64,000 nt of DNA from Candidatus Lucifugimonas marina (lineage in GTDB: Bacteria; Chloroflexota; Dehalococcoidia; Lucifugimonadales; Lucifugimonadaceae), in contig CP046147.1 of assembly GCA_029593915.1 (NCBI GenBank), positions 186,001 to 250,000 of the forward strand, written 5' to 3'. Under the pieces are notes generated by a model. That model was not told the DNA's origin, did not search any database, and saw only the letters and a list, made by a program, of their open reading frames with translations. The position numbers were made by a program, and so were the translations under genes. This document shows positions 43,360-51,391 of the stretch, piece after piece (the first letter of the stretch is position 1; each line of letters opens with the position of its first letter).

Positions 43360-43400
43360 AACCCTCCCTCTAACTCCCTCCCGTTCTGGGGAGGGAGAAC
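43360..43400. repeat. Palindromic repeat, family D
   Basis: CTAACTCCCTCCCGTTCTGG then GGAGGGAGAACC, a hairpin of the CCCTC type, located between the riboswitch terminator and the cobO start codon. Confidence 0.65.
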
Positions 43401-43442
43401 CAAGAGTAGATTGGCCCTGTATTACTGATGCGGTAAAAGGCA

Positions 43443-43472
43443 CAAAAAATCCCGCTCGTATACGCAGCGGGA
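43443..43472 (-). terminator. Terminator of the cobalamin riboswitch
   Basis: On the minus strand TCCCGCT-GCGTATACG-AGCGGGA is followed by TTTTTT. It lies 85 bases downstream of the aptamer, so it is the expected expression platform. Confidence 0.8.
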
Positions 43473-43551
43473 AGTCGGTCGAGAATTTTTCTTTTAGAGA
43501 AAACTCGTACTGATCAACCCCTGTTTCGCGAGTAGTAGTAGTGCCCAATTG

Positions 43552-43745
43552 TCCCTGGCAGGTCTCCTGGCTTCCGGTTCGACTCATCAAGTCGAAGTTG
43601 CGTTCCTTACCGATTTGATAAATCAGTGGATTCTCACGCAACAAAACCGGTAACAGTGGCGCTACCGCAGCGGATTCACACCGCTTTCCCTTTTCACCCG
43701 ATTCACAACTCTAAAGAGTCATTAGCCGGACACCCGGGACGCTGT
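43552..43745 (-). promoter_or_regulatory. Cobalamin (AdoCbl) riboswitch
   Basis: On the minus strand the window reads GCCACTG (43654-43660) in the core and AGCCAGGAGACCTGCC (43557-43572), the B12 box, in the right order and spacing, with paired arms between. The aptamer spans about 190 bases. It precedes a terminator and the cobO-cobT-cobS-cobC-cobU operon, which it should shut off when adenosylcobalamin is present. Between the VIT gene stop and the aptamer there are 70 bases for the promoter. Confidence 0.93.
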
Positions 43746-43817
43746 ATTCAATTGCATGGAAGGCTATGTTGCGGAGCTGGATTGGTCAACTGTTTCGAAT
43801 GAATCGTTCATGCGAAC

Positions 43818-44588
43818 TTAGAGTCCATCGGCTACACCCCGCAGGAGCCAACCTACGCCGTAAGCCAGTACCGCTGCCATTCCACCGACGGTGACGGTTT
43901 CGATACCGGCTTTGATGGTGTTTCCGCCAACTACCCGTGCCTTGTAGATGCCAATTCCGAAGAACGTTGCCGCCGTGGCTATCGAACTCCACAGGAATGG
44001 GGCTGCAATTCCGCCATCGACCAACAAGTTGACTATAAACGGAACAACAGGAACGATTCCGGCCAAGAGGAAGGCAACGAAAGTCCACCATGCGGCTCGT
44101 TTGGGTTCGGGACCGTCGAGTAGGAGTCCGTGTTCTTCAAGCAGCATCGTGTCGATCCAAACTTGTTCGTTTGAAGTGATTACATCGACTACCTGCTCAA
44201 GCAGTTCGCCTTCGAAGCCTTTAGCCGCGTAGATCTGCCGAATCTCTTCTCGTTCGCCATCTGGAATAAGTTTTACTTCCAGCTCTTCTTCTACTCGAAC
44301 CTTTTGGAGGAACTGTTGTTCAGCCTTGGTTCCTAAGAAGTTGCTGACAGCCATTGAGAACCCATCGGCGATGAGGTTGGCGAGTCCAAGAATTACAACA
44401 ATTCCAGCGGCTAACTCGGCCCCAACTACTCCTGAAACCACGGCGAACGTCGTGATGGTTCCGTCGATCCCGCCGTAAACCATGTCCTTCAGGTAGCTCT
44501 GAGGAGTGCCATCTTCGAGTCGTTGCCTCACCCGGTCGGGAGTGTGCATGTCTCTGAGTTGTTCATGCCCGCTTAGGCTTTTGCCCAT
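43818..44588 (-). CDS. VIT/CCC1-family Fe/Mn transporter
   Basis: 256 residues. The N-terminal DMVYGGIDGTITTFAVVSGV with VVILGLANLIADGFSMAVSNFLGTKAE is the classic VIT1/CCC1 pair of helices with metal-binding acidic residues (given here in part: GGIDGTITTFAVVSG, NLIADGFSMAVSN). A cytoplasmic acidic domain (EEELEVKLIPDGEREEI) and three C-terminal helices follow. It moves Fe2+ or Mn2+ out of the cytoplasm. Last gene of the fakA-degV-recG-epimerase group, 19 bases after the epimerase. Confidence 0.9.
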   Translation of the reverse strand: MGKSLSGHEQLRDMHTPDRVRQRLEDGTPQSYLKDMVYGGIDGTITTFAVVSGVVGAELAAGIVVILGLANLIADGFSMAVSNFLGTKAEQQFLQKVRVEEELEVKLIPDGEREEIRQIYAAKGFEGELLEQVVDVITSNEQVWIDTMLLEEHGLLLDGPEPKRAAWWTFVAFLLAGIVPVVPFIVNLLVDGGIAAPFLWSSIATAATFFGIGIYKARVVGGNTIKAGIETVTVGGMAAVLAYGVGWLLRGVADGL

Positions 44589-44607
44589 CTAGAAAAATTC
44601 TCCTGGA

Positions 44608-45372
44608 CTAGAAACCGTGATCGGCTGCGCTGTCCTGAGGTACAAATCCAAGTACTTCTTTGGCGTGTGCAATGTCTCGGTATCGAGTTGGATTGTCGGA
44701 GCAAGCAAATACGAGAGCGTATTTCAAATCGCTCGGTGCGTTTACGGCTTTGGCGATCATCTGGAGGATGTCACGATGACTGCACCACACGGAAGCATTA
44801 CGAGCGTTCAGCGGGACATCGTTTATTTCGACTTTGCCGATTCTTATACAGATTATCGAGATGTCGTACTGCTCGGAATACATTCGACCTAAGTTCTCGG
44901 TGAACATTTTTGAAACCGAGTACATGTTTCGAGGACGAATCGGATCTTCGACCGTGATCATGGGGCGAGGTGATGGCATCTCGAAGTCGGGATCGTCAAC
45001 CAGTGATTTGTATGGGTCATCTTTTTCGTAGCCAGCGATGACTGCTCCGGTACTTGCCGCAACAATCCTCTTCACACCAGCGATTCGGCAGGCTTCGAAT
45101 AGGTTGTAAACGCCAGTGACGTTTGCCTTTATGTGAGTTTCGGCGGGAACATCGCCTCGAGAACCCGCCATGTGAATGACGGTTTCGACGCCTTCGAGTG
45201 CGGGGAGTATTTCGTCGATACCGTCGCCAATATCTACAACTGTCGTAGGGAAGCCTTCAACTTGCGATCGACCAAGTGCGGTTACTTCGTTGGTTTCGGC
45301 GAACTTTCTTCCGGCTAACCCGCCGATGAGTCCGCTCATTCCGGTTACGAGTATTTTTGACGATTTTTCCAA
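44608..45372 (-). CDS. NAD(P)-dependent epimerase/dehydratase
   Basis: 254 residues, extended SDR. VTGMSGLIGGLAGRKFAE is the cofactor loop, VIHMAGSRGD and AASTGAVIAGYEKDDP are family-typical, and YSVSKMFTENLGRMY carries the YxxxK pair (Tyr and Lys). The protein resembles the NAD-dependent uronate dehydrogenase group (RMYSEQYDISIICIRIGKVE) but the substrate is unproven. It lies 23 bases after recG on the same strand and the ribosome site is weak. Confidence 0.88.
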   Translation of the reverse strand: MEKSSKILVTGMSGLIGGLAGRKFAETNEVTALGRSQVEGFPTTVVDIGDGIDEILPALEGVETVIHMAGSRGDVPAETHIKANVTGVYNLFEACRIAGVKRIVAASTGAVIAGYEKDDPYKSLVDDPDFEMPSPRPMITVEDPIRPRNMYSVSKMFTENLGRMYSEQYDISIICIRIGKVEINDVPLNARNASVWCSHRDILQMIAKAVNAPSDLKYALVFACSDNPTRYRDIAHAKEVLGFVPQDSAADHGF

Positions 45373-45395
45373 TGTTTTCTCGAGAGTAGTTGGTG

Positions 45396-47927
45396 TTACG
45401 AAAATTCAGTTATGTGTGCTGAAGTGACCCGTTCAAGCTCTTTTGCCAGCGGTCGATTGGCGTTTAGTGCATCGAGTGTGCCATCTTCCATCAAGTCTGA
45501 CGCTTCCCTGCGAGCTATTTGCAGTAGATCGACATCGTCGATGGTCGCAACTTTGAGTTCATCCCAGCCGCTTTGCCGGGTTCCCATGTAGTCGCCGGGT
45601 CCCCTAATGCGTAAGTCCTCTTCCGCGAGCTTGAAGCCGTCGTTGTGATTGATAACTGCGTCGATTCTTTCACTTGCGATCTGGCCTTGTTTATTCGACA
45701 TTAGAACGCAGTGGCTGGCGTGTTCGCCTCTTCCCACTCGACCACGTAGCTGGTGAAGCTGGGCGAGTCCGAACCGATTAGCGCTCATGATCATCATCAC
45801 CGTGGCATTGGGTATATCGACACCGACTTCGATTACGGGAGTGGCGACAAGTACGTCGATTTCACGTTTACGCACTTGCTCCATCACATCTTGCTTCTCG
45901 GTGAGTTTCATTCTTCCGTGAAGTAGCCCTACTCTGAGATCTTTGAACTCTCCGTTCGACAATCGTTCGAATTCTTCTAGTGCGGAAGCCGCTTCGACTG
46001 CTTCCGAAGGCTCGATCAGTGGGCACACTACGAACGCCTGCCTGCCTTCTGCCACTTGTTGCCGCACGAGTTCATAACCGGCGTTTTCAGTGACGTTGTT
46101 GTTCGCCAGCGTCGTAGTGATTGGCTTGCGACCCTCTGGCAGGATTTTCAGAGTGGTTATATCAAGGTCACCGTAGACGGTCAGCGATAGGGTTCGAGGA
46201 ATAGGAGTTGCCGACATTGCGATCAGATGAGGTCGTGGATCACGCTGAGTAAGTGCGCCGCGCTGTTCGACACCGAATCGGTGTTGTTCGTCAACAACTG
46301 CGAGTCCTAATTTAGGGATTGCAACTTGTTCTTGAAGCAGCGCGTGGGTTCCGATGATTAGATCGGCTTCGCCATCGGCGATCATCTGCTGGATTCGCTT
46401 TTTGATCGATCCTTGAAGACTTCCGATAAGTAAAACCATCGTGATTCGACGATTTCCGCTGCCGGGAAGGGTGGCGTGTCGAACGGCATCTTTTGGTTCG
46501 CCTGGAAGTGGCTCAGACTTTAGTTGGTTGGCGATGCTGAGGAAGTGCTGTTCGGCAAGAACCTCGGTTGGAGCCATAAGTGCTCCCTGATGTCCAGCGG
46601 TGTTCACGGCGAGCAGTGCCGAAAGCGCTATGACGGTCTTACCACTTCCGACTTCTCCTTGAAGCAATCGACCCATCGGAACGCCGGTCGACATATCTTC
46701 GATGAAGCCGTCAAGGGAGTTTTGTTGATCGGAAGTGAGGTCGAATTCGAGTGAATCGAGGAACGACGAGATAACGGGTTTGGCTTTTTCGCTGTCGATC
46801 ACAATTCCGTTGCGCCGATGCTTCCATTCCGATTTTTTCTTTAGAGCCGCCAATTGATACATGAACAGTTCGTCAAACGCGAGTCTGCGCCGTGCCTGGA
46901 ACTGTTGATCGGACGAATCGGGATAGTGCATCGATTCAACCGCAGTAGTTAAATCGGTAAACGAGTGCCTCTGCTTGAGTTCGCCATCGAGGAATTCGGC
47001 GAGCAGCGGTAAGCCGTTATCGAGCGATTTTCGGGTCGCTGTTCTTATCGAACGCTGAACGAGTCCATCGGTGGATGGGTAAACGGGCAGTAGGTTTCCT
47101 GCGTGCGTGAGTTGAATTTCGCCGTTTACAGTCGATGATCCTGCCCCCGGTGGGAGTTGGTCATACTCTGGGTTTTGCATCTGGGCGAGATTATTGAATG
47201 CCCCGATTTCGCCTGAAAAAGCGACGATATCGCCACGTTTGAAACGATTGGCGAGGTATGCCTGCCTGAAGAAAGTTGCTTCGAGCACACCGGTGCCGTC
47301 GTTGATCAAAATTTTGGCAGCACCCGGCGGAGGTCCAATTTTCGCTGATTCAGATCGAACAACACGACCGGCAACTGTCATTTGCTCACCGAATAGCACC
47401 TCGCCGATTTTCGTAACTTGCGAGTAGTCGACGTGTCGATTCGGGAAGAGGCGAATCATGTCTCGTAGATTTTGAACTTCTAATCGAGCCAGCTTCGGAC
47501 GAGTTGCCTTGTGGATGAATTTTAGTTCTTCAAGGGGGGTGTCGAGCGTGTATTTCGTTCTGGGCGAGGATCGCTTAACAGTCTTTTTTGCTGCGGGCTT
47601 TGTTGCAGGCGGAGCTTGCCGAGGCACTTGAGCAGGAGATTCTGCTCGAAGCTTTGCCATGACGGATGACGCCCAACGGTGTCGCTGACCGGGTTCGAGA
47701 GTTGCGTAGTTAGTCCCACGAAGCGGCTCTATATCTCGAATCCACGGCAGTATTTTTGCCGATTGTTCGATGAACTTATCTAGTCCACCCATCACCGCTC
47801 GATCTGTGAAATCACGAGATCGTTCTAGCTCCAAAATGTTTTTGAGCGCGGTTATTGCTCGATCAGGACCCTGGTTTTGCGGAGCGTATCGTGATCGTCT
47901 AGCTGCTTCGCGTCCGCCTGCATTCAT
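45396..47927 (-). CDS. recG: ATP-dependent DNA helicase RecG
   Basis: 843 residues. The wedge/OB domain (about 130-330) includes DMIRLFPNRHVDYSQV. The helicase core has Walker A LLQGEVGSGKTVIALSALLA, the DEQH box VVDEQHRFGVEQR, MSATPIPRTLSL, and the RecG-type VGVDIPNATVMM and LRGRVGRGEHASHC motifs. It is longer than the 690-residue enterobacterial form because of an N-terminal extension of about 100 residues, as in Thermotoga-type RecG. It reverses stalled forks and branch-migrates junctions. The ATG overlaps the degV stop. Confidence 0.97.
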   Translation of the reverse strand: MNAGGREAARRSRYAPQNQGPDRAITALKNILELERSRDFTDRAVMGGLDKFIEQSAKILPWIRDIEPLRGTNYATLEPGQRHRWASSVMAKLRAESPAQVPRQAPPATKPAAKKTVKRSSPRTKYTLDTPLEELKFIHKATRPKLARLEVQNLRDMIRLFPNRHVDYSQVTKIGEVLFGEQMTVAGRVVRSESAKIGPPPGAAKILINDGTGVLEATFFRQAYLANRFKRGDIVAFSGEIGAFNNLAQMQNPEYDQLPPGAGSSTVNGEIQLTHAGNLLPVYPSTDGLVQRSIRTATRKSLDNGLPLLAEFLDGELKQRHSFTDLTTAVESMHYPDSSDQQFQARRRLAFDELFMYQLAALKKKSEWKHRRNGIVIDSEKAKPVISSFLDSLEFDLTSDQQNSLDGFIEDMSTGVPMGRLLQGEVGSGKTVIALSALLAVNTAGHQGALMAPTEVLAEQHFLSIANQLKSEPLPGEPKDAVRHATLPGSGNRRITMVLLIGSLQGSIKKRIQQMIADGEADLIIGTHALLQEQVAIPKLGLAVVDEQHRFGVEQRGALTQRDPRPHLIAMSATPIPRTLSLTVYGDLDITTLKILPEGRKPITTTLANNNVTENAGYELVRQQVAEGRQAFVVCPLIEPSEAVEAASALEEFERLSNGEFKDLRVGLLHGRMKLTEKQDVMEQVRKREIDVLVATPVIEVGVDIPNATVMMIMSANRFGLAQLHQLRGRVGRGEHASHCVLMSNKQGQIASERIDAVINHNDGFKLAEEDLRIRGPGDYMGTRQSGWDELKVATIDDVDLLQIARREASDLMEDGTLDALNANRPLAKELERVTSAHITEFS

Positions 47928-48790
47928 CCGGCATTGCCAGAATCGGCAGATTCAGAACTGACAAGCCCGAGTCCTAGCGTTCCTGGGCCAACATAGTTGC
48001 CTACTACCGGACCAAGCTGGGCGACTATTGGGGTGCCTCCGGGAGCGAATTCAGCTACATCTTTGGCGATAGCTTCGGCGTCTGCCTTGTCGGTTGTGTA
48101 CAAAATAGCGAGTTTGTCGAGCGGTGCTGCTTCAGCGACCATCTCTTTGATCCGTGTTATGCCCTTCGTTCGATTTCTGGCCCTGCCGGCGGGGTGAGCT
48201 TCGCCGTCGATAAGCGTGAGAATCGGGCGGATTCGAAGCAATGTTCCGACTAATCCCTGCGCTTTTCCGATTCTTCCACCGCGAACTAGATATTCGAGAG
48301 TGTTGACCATTCCGACGAATGACGCGCGTTTGCTCGCGCTTTTTGCGAGCTCAACAGCTTCGTCGAGCGAACCACCTGCTGCGACTCGTTCTGCTACTAG
48401 AACTGCAGTCCAACCCAGTGCGAGAGAAGCCTGTTCAGTGTCGATCACTTTAACACGGGTGCCGTTCTCTTTCATTAGTGCTGCTGCATTTACAGCAGCG
48501 CCATGAGTGAGGCTGAGCCTCGCACTGATGTGAATCGAAATGATTTCGTCGTGGGTTTCAGCAAGTTTCTCGTATAGCTCTAGAAAGGTTCCGACTGAAG
48601 GAGCAGATGTAGTTGGAATTACTTTCTGGTCGGGAAGCCGCCGATACATCTCGTCGGCCGAAATGGTCACGCCATCGAGATACGTTTCATCTTCGATGTG
48701 AACGTTTAGGGGCACGACAGTGATGCCGTGTTCTTTTGCGAGTTCGACTGGGAGGTCAGACGTGCTGTCGGTTACGACGGCGATGCTCAT
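47924..48790 (-). CDS. DegV-family fatty-acid-binding protein (FakB-like)
   Basis: 288 residues. IAVVTDSTSDLPVELAKEHG, VVPLNVHIEDETYLDGVTIS, TSAPSVGTFLELYEKLA and IHISARLSLTHGAAVNAA are DegV signatures, with Ser and Thr that bind the fatty acid carboxylate. DegV proteins present fatty acids to the FakA kinase; the fakA gene lies 96 bases upstream on the same strand, which supports the pairing. The stop overlaps the recG ATG by 4 bases. Confidence 0.93.
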   Translation of the reverse strand: MSIAVVTDSTSDLPVELAKEHGITVVPLNVHIEDETYLDGVTISADEMYRRLPDQKVIPTTSAPSVGTFLELYEKLAETHDEIISIHISARLSLTHGAAVNAAALMKENGTRVKVIDTEQASLALGWTAVLVAERVAAGGSLDEAVELAKSASKRASFVGMVNTLEYLVRGGRIGKAQGLVGTLLRIRPILTLIDGEAHPAGRARNRTKGITRIKEMVAEAAPLDKLAILYTTDKADAEAIAKDVAEFAPGGTPIVAQLGPVVGNYVGPGTLGLGLVSSESADSGNAG

Positions 48791-48886
48791 GTGGTGACTC
48801 CAGTTAGATATTGGTGAACGTATTTGCCAGAGTTTAAGCGATTTGTTGTTACTAATTCGCTGTATGTCTGCGCAGTGTTGATCAGG

Positions 48887-50563
48887 CTACTCTACTGCAA
48901 CCAGATAGTCGTAGTGAGGTTGTCCGCCGTACACAACTTCAAACTCAACATTATCGAACTTGGATTCGAGCGTTTCTGTTGTCGATTCTGCTTGTTCGGG
49001 CGTGACCGATTCCCCCGTATAAACGGTGATGATATCGGCACCTTCAATTTTGGCTTCGATCATTTTAGAAAGCACGAACAGTGGCTCACGCCCAACAGCA
49101 ACGATATCGTCGTCGAAAGTAGCGAATGACATACCTTTTACTATTTTGTGACCGTGAATAGTCACGTCTCTGGTTGCCTGACAAACGCGCCCATCGCCAA
49201 CATCGCCAAGAATGTCGGTCATCGCTTCGGTATTTTCGTCGAGATTGAGTTGAGTGCTGAATTCGAGCAGTGCTGCCACGCCTGTTTGTACTGATCGAGT
49301 TGGAATGACTCGGACTTCCTTCTTGGTTAGGGCGGGCACTTCAAGAGCGGCGGGTAGTACGTTCTTGTTGTTCGGCAGCAGGATTACGTTGTTGGATGGT
49401 GCGGATTCGACAGCTTTCAGTAATTCGGAGACTGATGGGTTCATCGTGTCGCCGCCTTCGAGTACCGAAGTGGCGCCAAGCCCTGCGCTAATGATCAGGT
49501 CGGAAAGTCCTTGGCCAACGGCGACAGCGACTACTGCAATTTCAACTTGTTCTTGAGGTTGATTATCTTGCGGAGAATGCCCAGATTCACGACGGTCGGC
49601 TGCCCAATCCGATGTCTGGTCGTCCATGTTGGCGATTTCGATGTTCGATAGTTCGCCATATTTAATACCTGCAGAAAGGGCTTTGCCGGGGTCTTCCATG
49701 TGTACGTGCACTTTGGCGAGACCGTTCGTGCCATCGACCACCGGAGACCGTCCGATTTGGTCCATGTGGTTACGTAGTTTGTCGATATCGATGTTTTCTG
49801 CGTGGATAGCGAAAACCGTGCAGTAGCCCCAATCGGTCTCTTCTGAAGCATCGACGAAATCGGTTTTGACCATACCTGAGAAGTTTGTTCCGGTAGGCAT
49901 TGGGACTGGAATCGTTCGCCCAGCGGGATTTTCACCTGTCAGTGCTCTCAGTGCACCGTCGAGCATCACCGCAAATCCGAATCCGCCTGAATCGACTACT
50001 TCTGCCTCTTTAAGGACGGGCAGCAAGCTGGGAGTGCGTCTAACCGATTCGATGGCTTCGGTGGCGACATCTGACATCACGCTTACGAGGTCGTTATCGG
50101 CATTGGCCGATTGTTCGGCTACTTCAGCACACTCTCGGTACACGGTTAGCATCGTGCCTTCGACAGGGTTCGGTAGGGCCTTATATGCGTTGTCTGAGGC
50201 GAGGCGTATGGATCTGGCGAAGTGTTCACCCGTCAGCTCGGTAGCATCGCCAATGGCCTCCGCCAGTCCCTTGAAATATTGCGCCAGAATTAGCCCTGAA
50301 TTGCCTCGTGCACCGAGCAGCGCTGATCGAGCGATGGTTTTCGCAACATTGTTGGCTGATTCGGTGGAATTCGTCGGAAGGTCGTCAACTACCGATCTCA
50401 GAGTCAGCAGCATGTTTGTTCCGGTATCGCCATCTGGAACTGGAAAAACGTTTAGAGCGTTGATCGTGTCACGATTAGCTTCGATTGCCTTCGTGGTGGC
50501 TCGAATCATGTCGGTGAGACGAGAAGAGGTCCCGCTCGGAATATTCGTATTAGATCTCGACAT
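48887..50563 (-). CDS. fakA: Fatty acid kinase catalytic subunit-like (DAK2/YloV)
   Basis: 558 residues. The N-terminal DhaL/DAK2 domain (about 1-215) has NVFPVPDGDTGTNMLLTLR, where the Asp residues bind Mg-ATP, and LLGARGNSGLILAQYFKG. The C-terminal domain includes SVLEGGDTMNPSVSELLKAV, ILLPNNKNV and VIPTRSVQTGVAALL, typical of YloV/FakA. It phosphorylates fatty acids bound to DegV proteins. The order fakA-degV-recG, with rpmB divergent, matches a widely conserved bacterial neighbourhood. Confidence 0.93.
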   Translation of the reverse strand: MSRSNTNIPSGTSSRLTDMIRATTKAIEANRDTINALNVFPVPDGDTGTNMLLTLRSVVDDLPTNSTESANNVAKTIARSALLGARGNSGLILAQYFKGLAEAIGDATELTGEHFARSIRLASDNAYKALPNPVEGTMLTVYRECAEVAEQSANADNDLVSVMSDVATEAIESVRRTPSLLPVLKEAEVVDSGGFGFAVMLDGALRALTGENPAGRTIPVPMPTGTNFSGMVKTDFVDASEETDWGYCTVFAIHAENIDIDKLRNHMDQIGRSPVVDGTNGLAKVHVHMEDPGKALSAGIKYGELSNIEIANMDDQTSDWAADRRESGHSPQDNQPQEQVEIAVVAVAVGQGLSDLIISAGLGATSVLEGGDTMNPSVSELLKAVESAPSNNVILLPNNKNVLPAALEVPALTKKEVRVIPTRSVQTGVAALLEFSTQLNLDENTEAMTDILGDVGDGRVCQATRDVTIHGHKIVKGMSFATFDDDIVAVGREPLFVLSKMIEAKIEGADIITVYTGESVTPEQAESTTETLESKFDNVEFEVVYGGQPHYDYLVAVE

Positions 50564-50751
50564 GTGCGACGATCCCTGACTTTATCGAAACGCTCTCATT
50601 TCAATTTTGGCGGGCAAGTTCGAATCGGTCGTTTAGACTCGTATTTCTTTGAACAAGAATTCTGTTGTTACCGCTCAACAAGCATGGTAGCGTTAATAGC
50701 TGGAGTCTTATCCGTGTTTTGCAGCTCTTAGCGAGCGTTTGAGATGCACGG

Positions 50752-50780
50752 TTGACGACATTCCCACCATTTTTTAGAAA
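50752..50780 (+). promoter_or_regulatory. Possible promoter of rpmB
   Basis: TTGACG (50752-50757), 17-base spacer, TAGAAA (50775-50780), giving a leader of about 16 bases to the rpmB ATG. Confidence 0.4.
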
Positions 50781-50802
50781 TTATTTCGAGAGTCTAATCG
50801 CT

Positions 50803-51027
50803 ATGCCAAGCTCCGACCAGATCAGGGCCAAACTGGGACTGGGTCCCCGCCCTAAGCCGATGTTCGGTCACAACCGATCGCACGCATTGAACGCTACACG
50901 CAAGATTTCGAAGCCTAACTTGCAGAACAAGTGGGTTGTAGTCGATGGTCAGCGCTACCGTGTGAAGTTGACTGCTCGTGAAATGCGAACACTCGACAAG
51001 AAAGGTATTTCTCTCCTCTCAGAGTAG
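50803..51027 (+). CDS. rpmB: 50S ribosomal protein L28
   Basis: 74 residues from the ATG at 50803. KPMFGHNRSHALNATRKISKPNLQ is the L28 signature (given as FGHNRSHALNATRK and PNLQNKWVVVDGQRYRVK). The Cys zinc-ribbon pair of some L28 proteins is absent; the N-terminus instead reads SSDQIRAKLGLGPRPK. The ribosome site is GAGAG 11 bases upstream. It is divergent from fakA and followed by a terminator. Confidence 0.93.
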   Translation: MPSSDQIRAKLGLGPRPKPMFGHNRSHALNATRKISKPNLQNKWVVVDGQRYRVKLTAREMRTLDKKGISLLSE

Positions 51028-51047
51028 AATTACTTCAGATTTGAACT

Positions 51048-51083
51048 AAAAGGTCCTTCTCAAATGAGAAGGACCTTTTTTTA
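51048..51083 (+). terminator. Terminator of rpmB
   Basis: AAAAGGTCCTTCTC (51048-51061) pairs with GAGAAGGACCTTTT (51066-51079) around AAAT, followed by T. Confidence 0.92.
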
Positions 51084-51249
51084 TTTATTTTGCGGGGAGA
51101 GGGTTGATGCCCGGAAGTCATTGTCGAAGCCGGGTTTAATGGCGTGCCGATGTTGAGTTATCTGGAGTGATAAGCCGCCAAATGTCTGAGATTGTCGCTC
51201 TGGTTGCCAAATGCGACGAAATGCGTTGTGACGCGTACTGAATCAGAAC

Positions 51250-51278
51250 TAGACACGACAATGCAACTTACCTATACT
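51250..51278 (+). promoter_or_regulatory. Probable promoter of the peptide ABC importer operon
   Basis: TAGACA (51250-51255), 17-base spacer, TATACT (51273-51278), about 110 bases before the start codon. The rest of the 364-base gap from rpmB holds the terminator and a short GTGCTGC/GCAGCAT inversion near 51301-51319, and no gene. Confidence 0.5.
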
Positions 51279-51391
51279 GCCCCACTTGAAACAGGCGCAA
51301 TGTGCTGCACACAGCAGCATGACGACTGTTGGCAAGGCCGATTTTGATTGGCTCCAACAGATCATTAACACGTCTGCATGAGGGGGAGAAT

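Noticed and set aside
49866-50579. 237-codon plus-strand frame opposite fakA
   Set aside because: Ser/Thr/Ala-rich translation typical of an antisense frame; fakA is secure.
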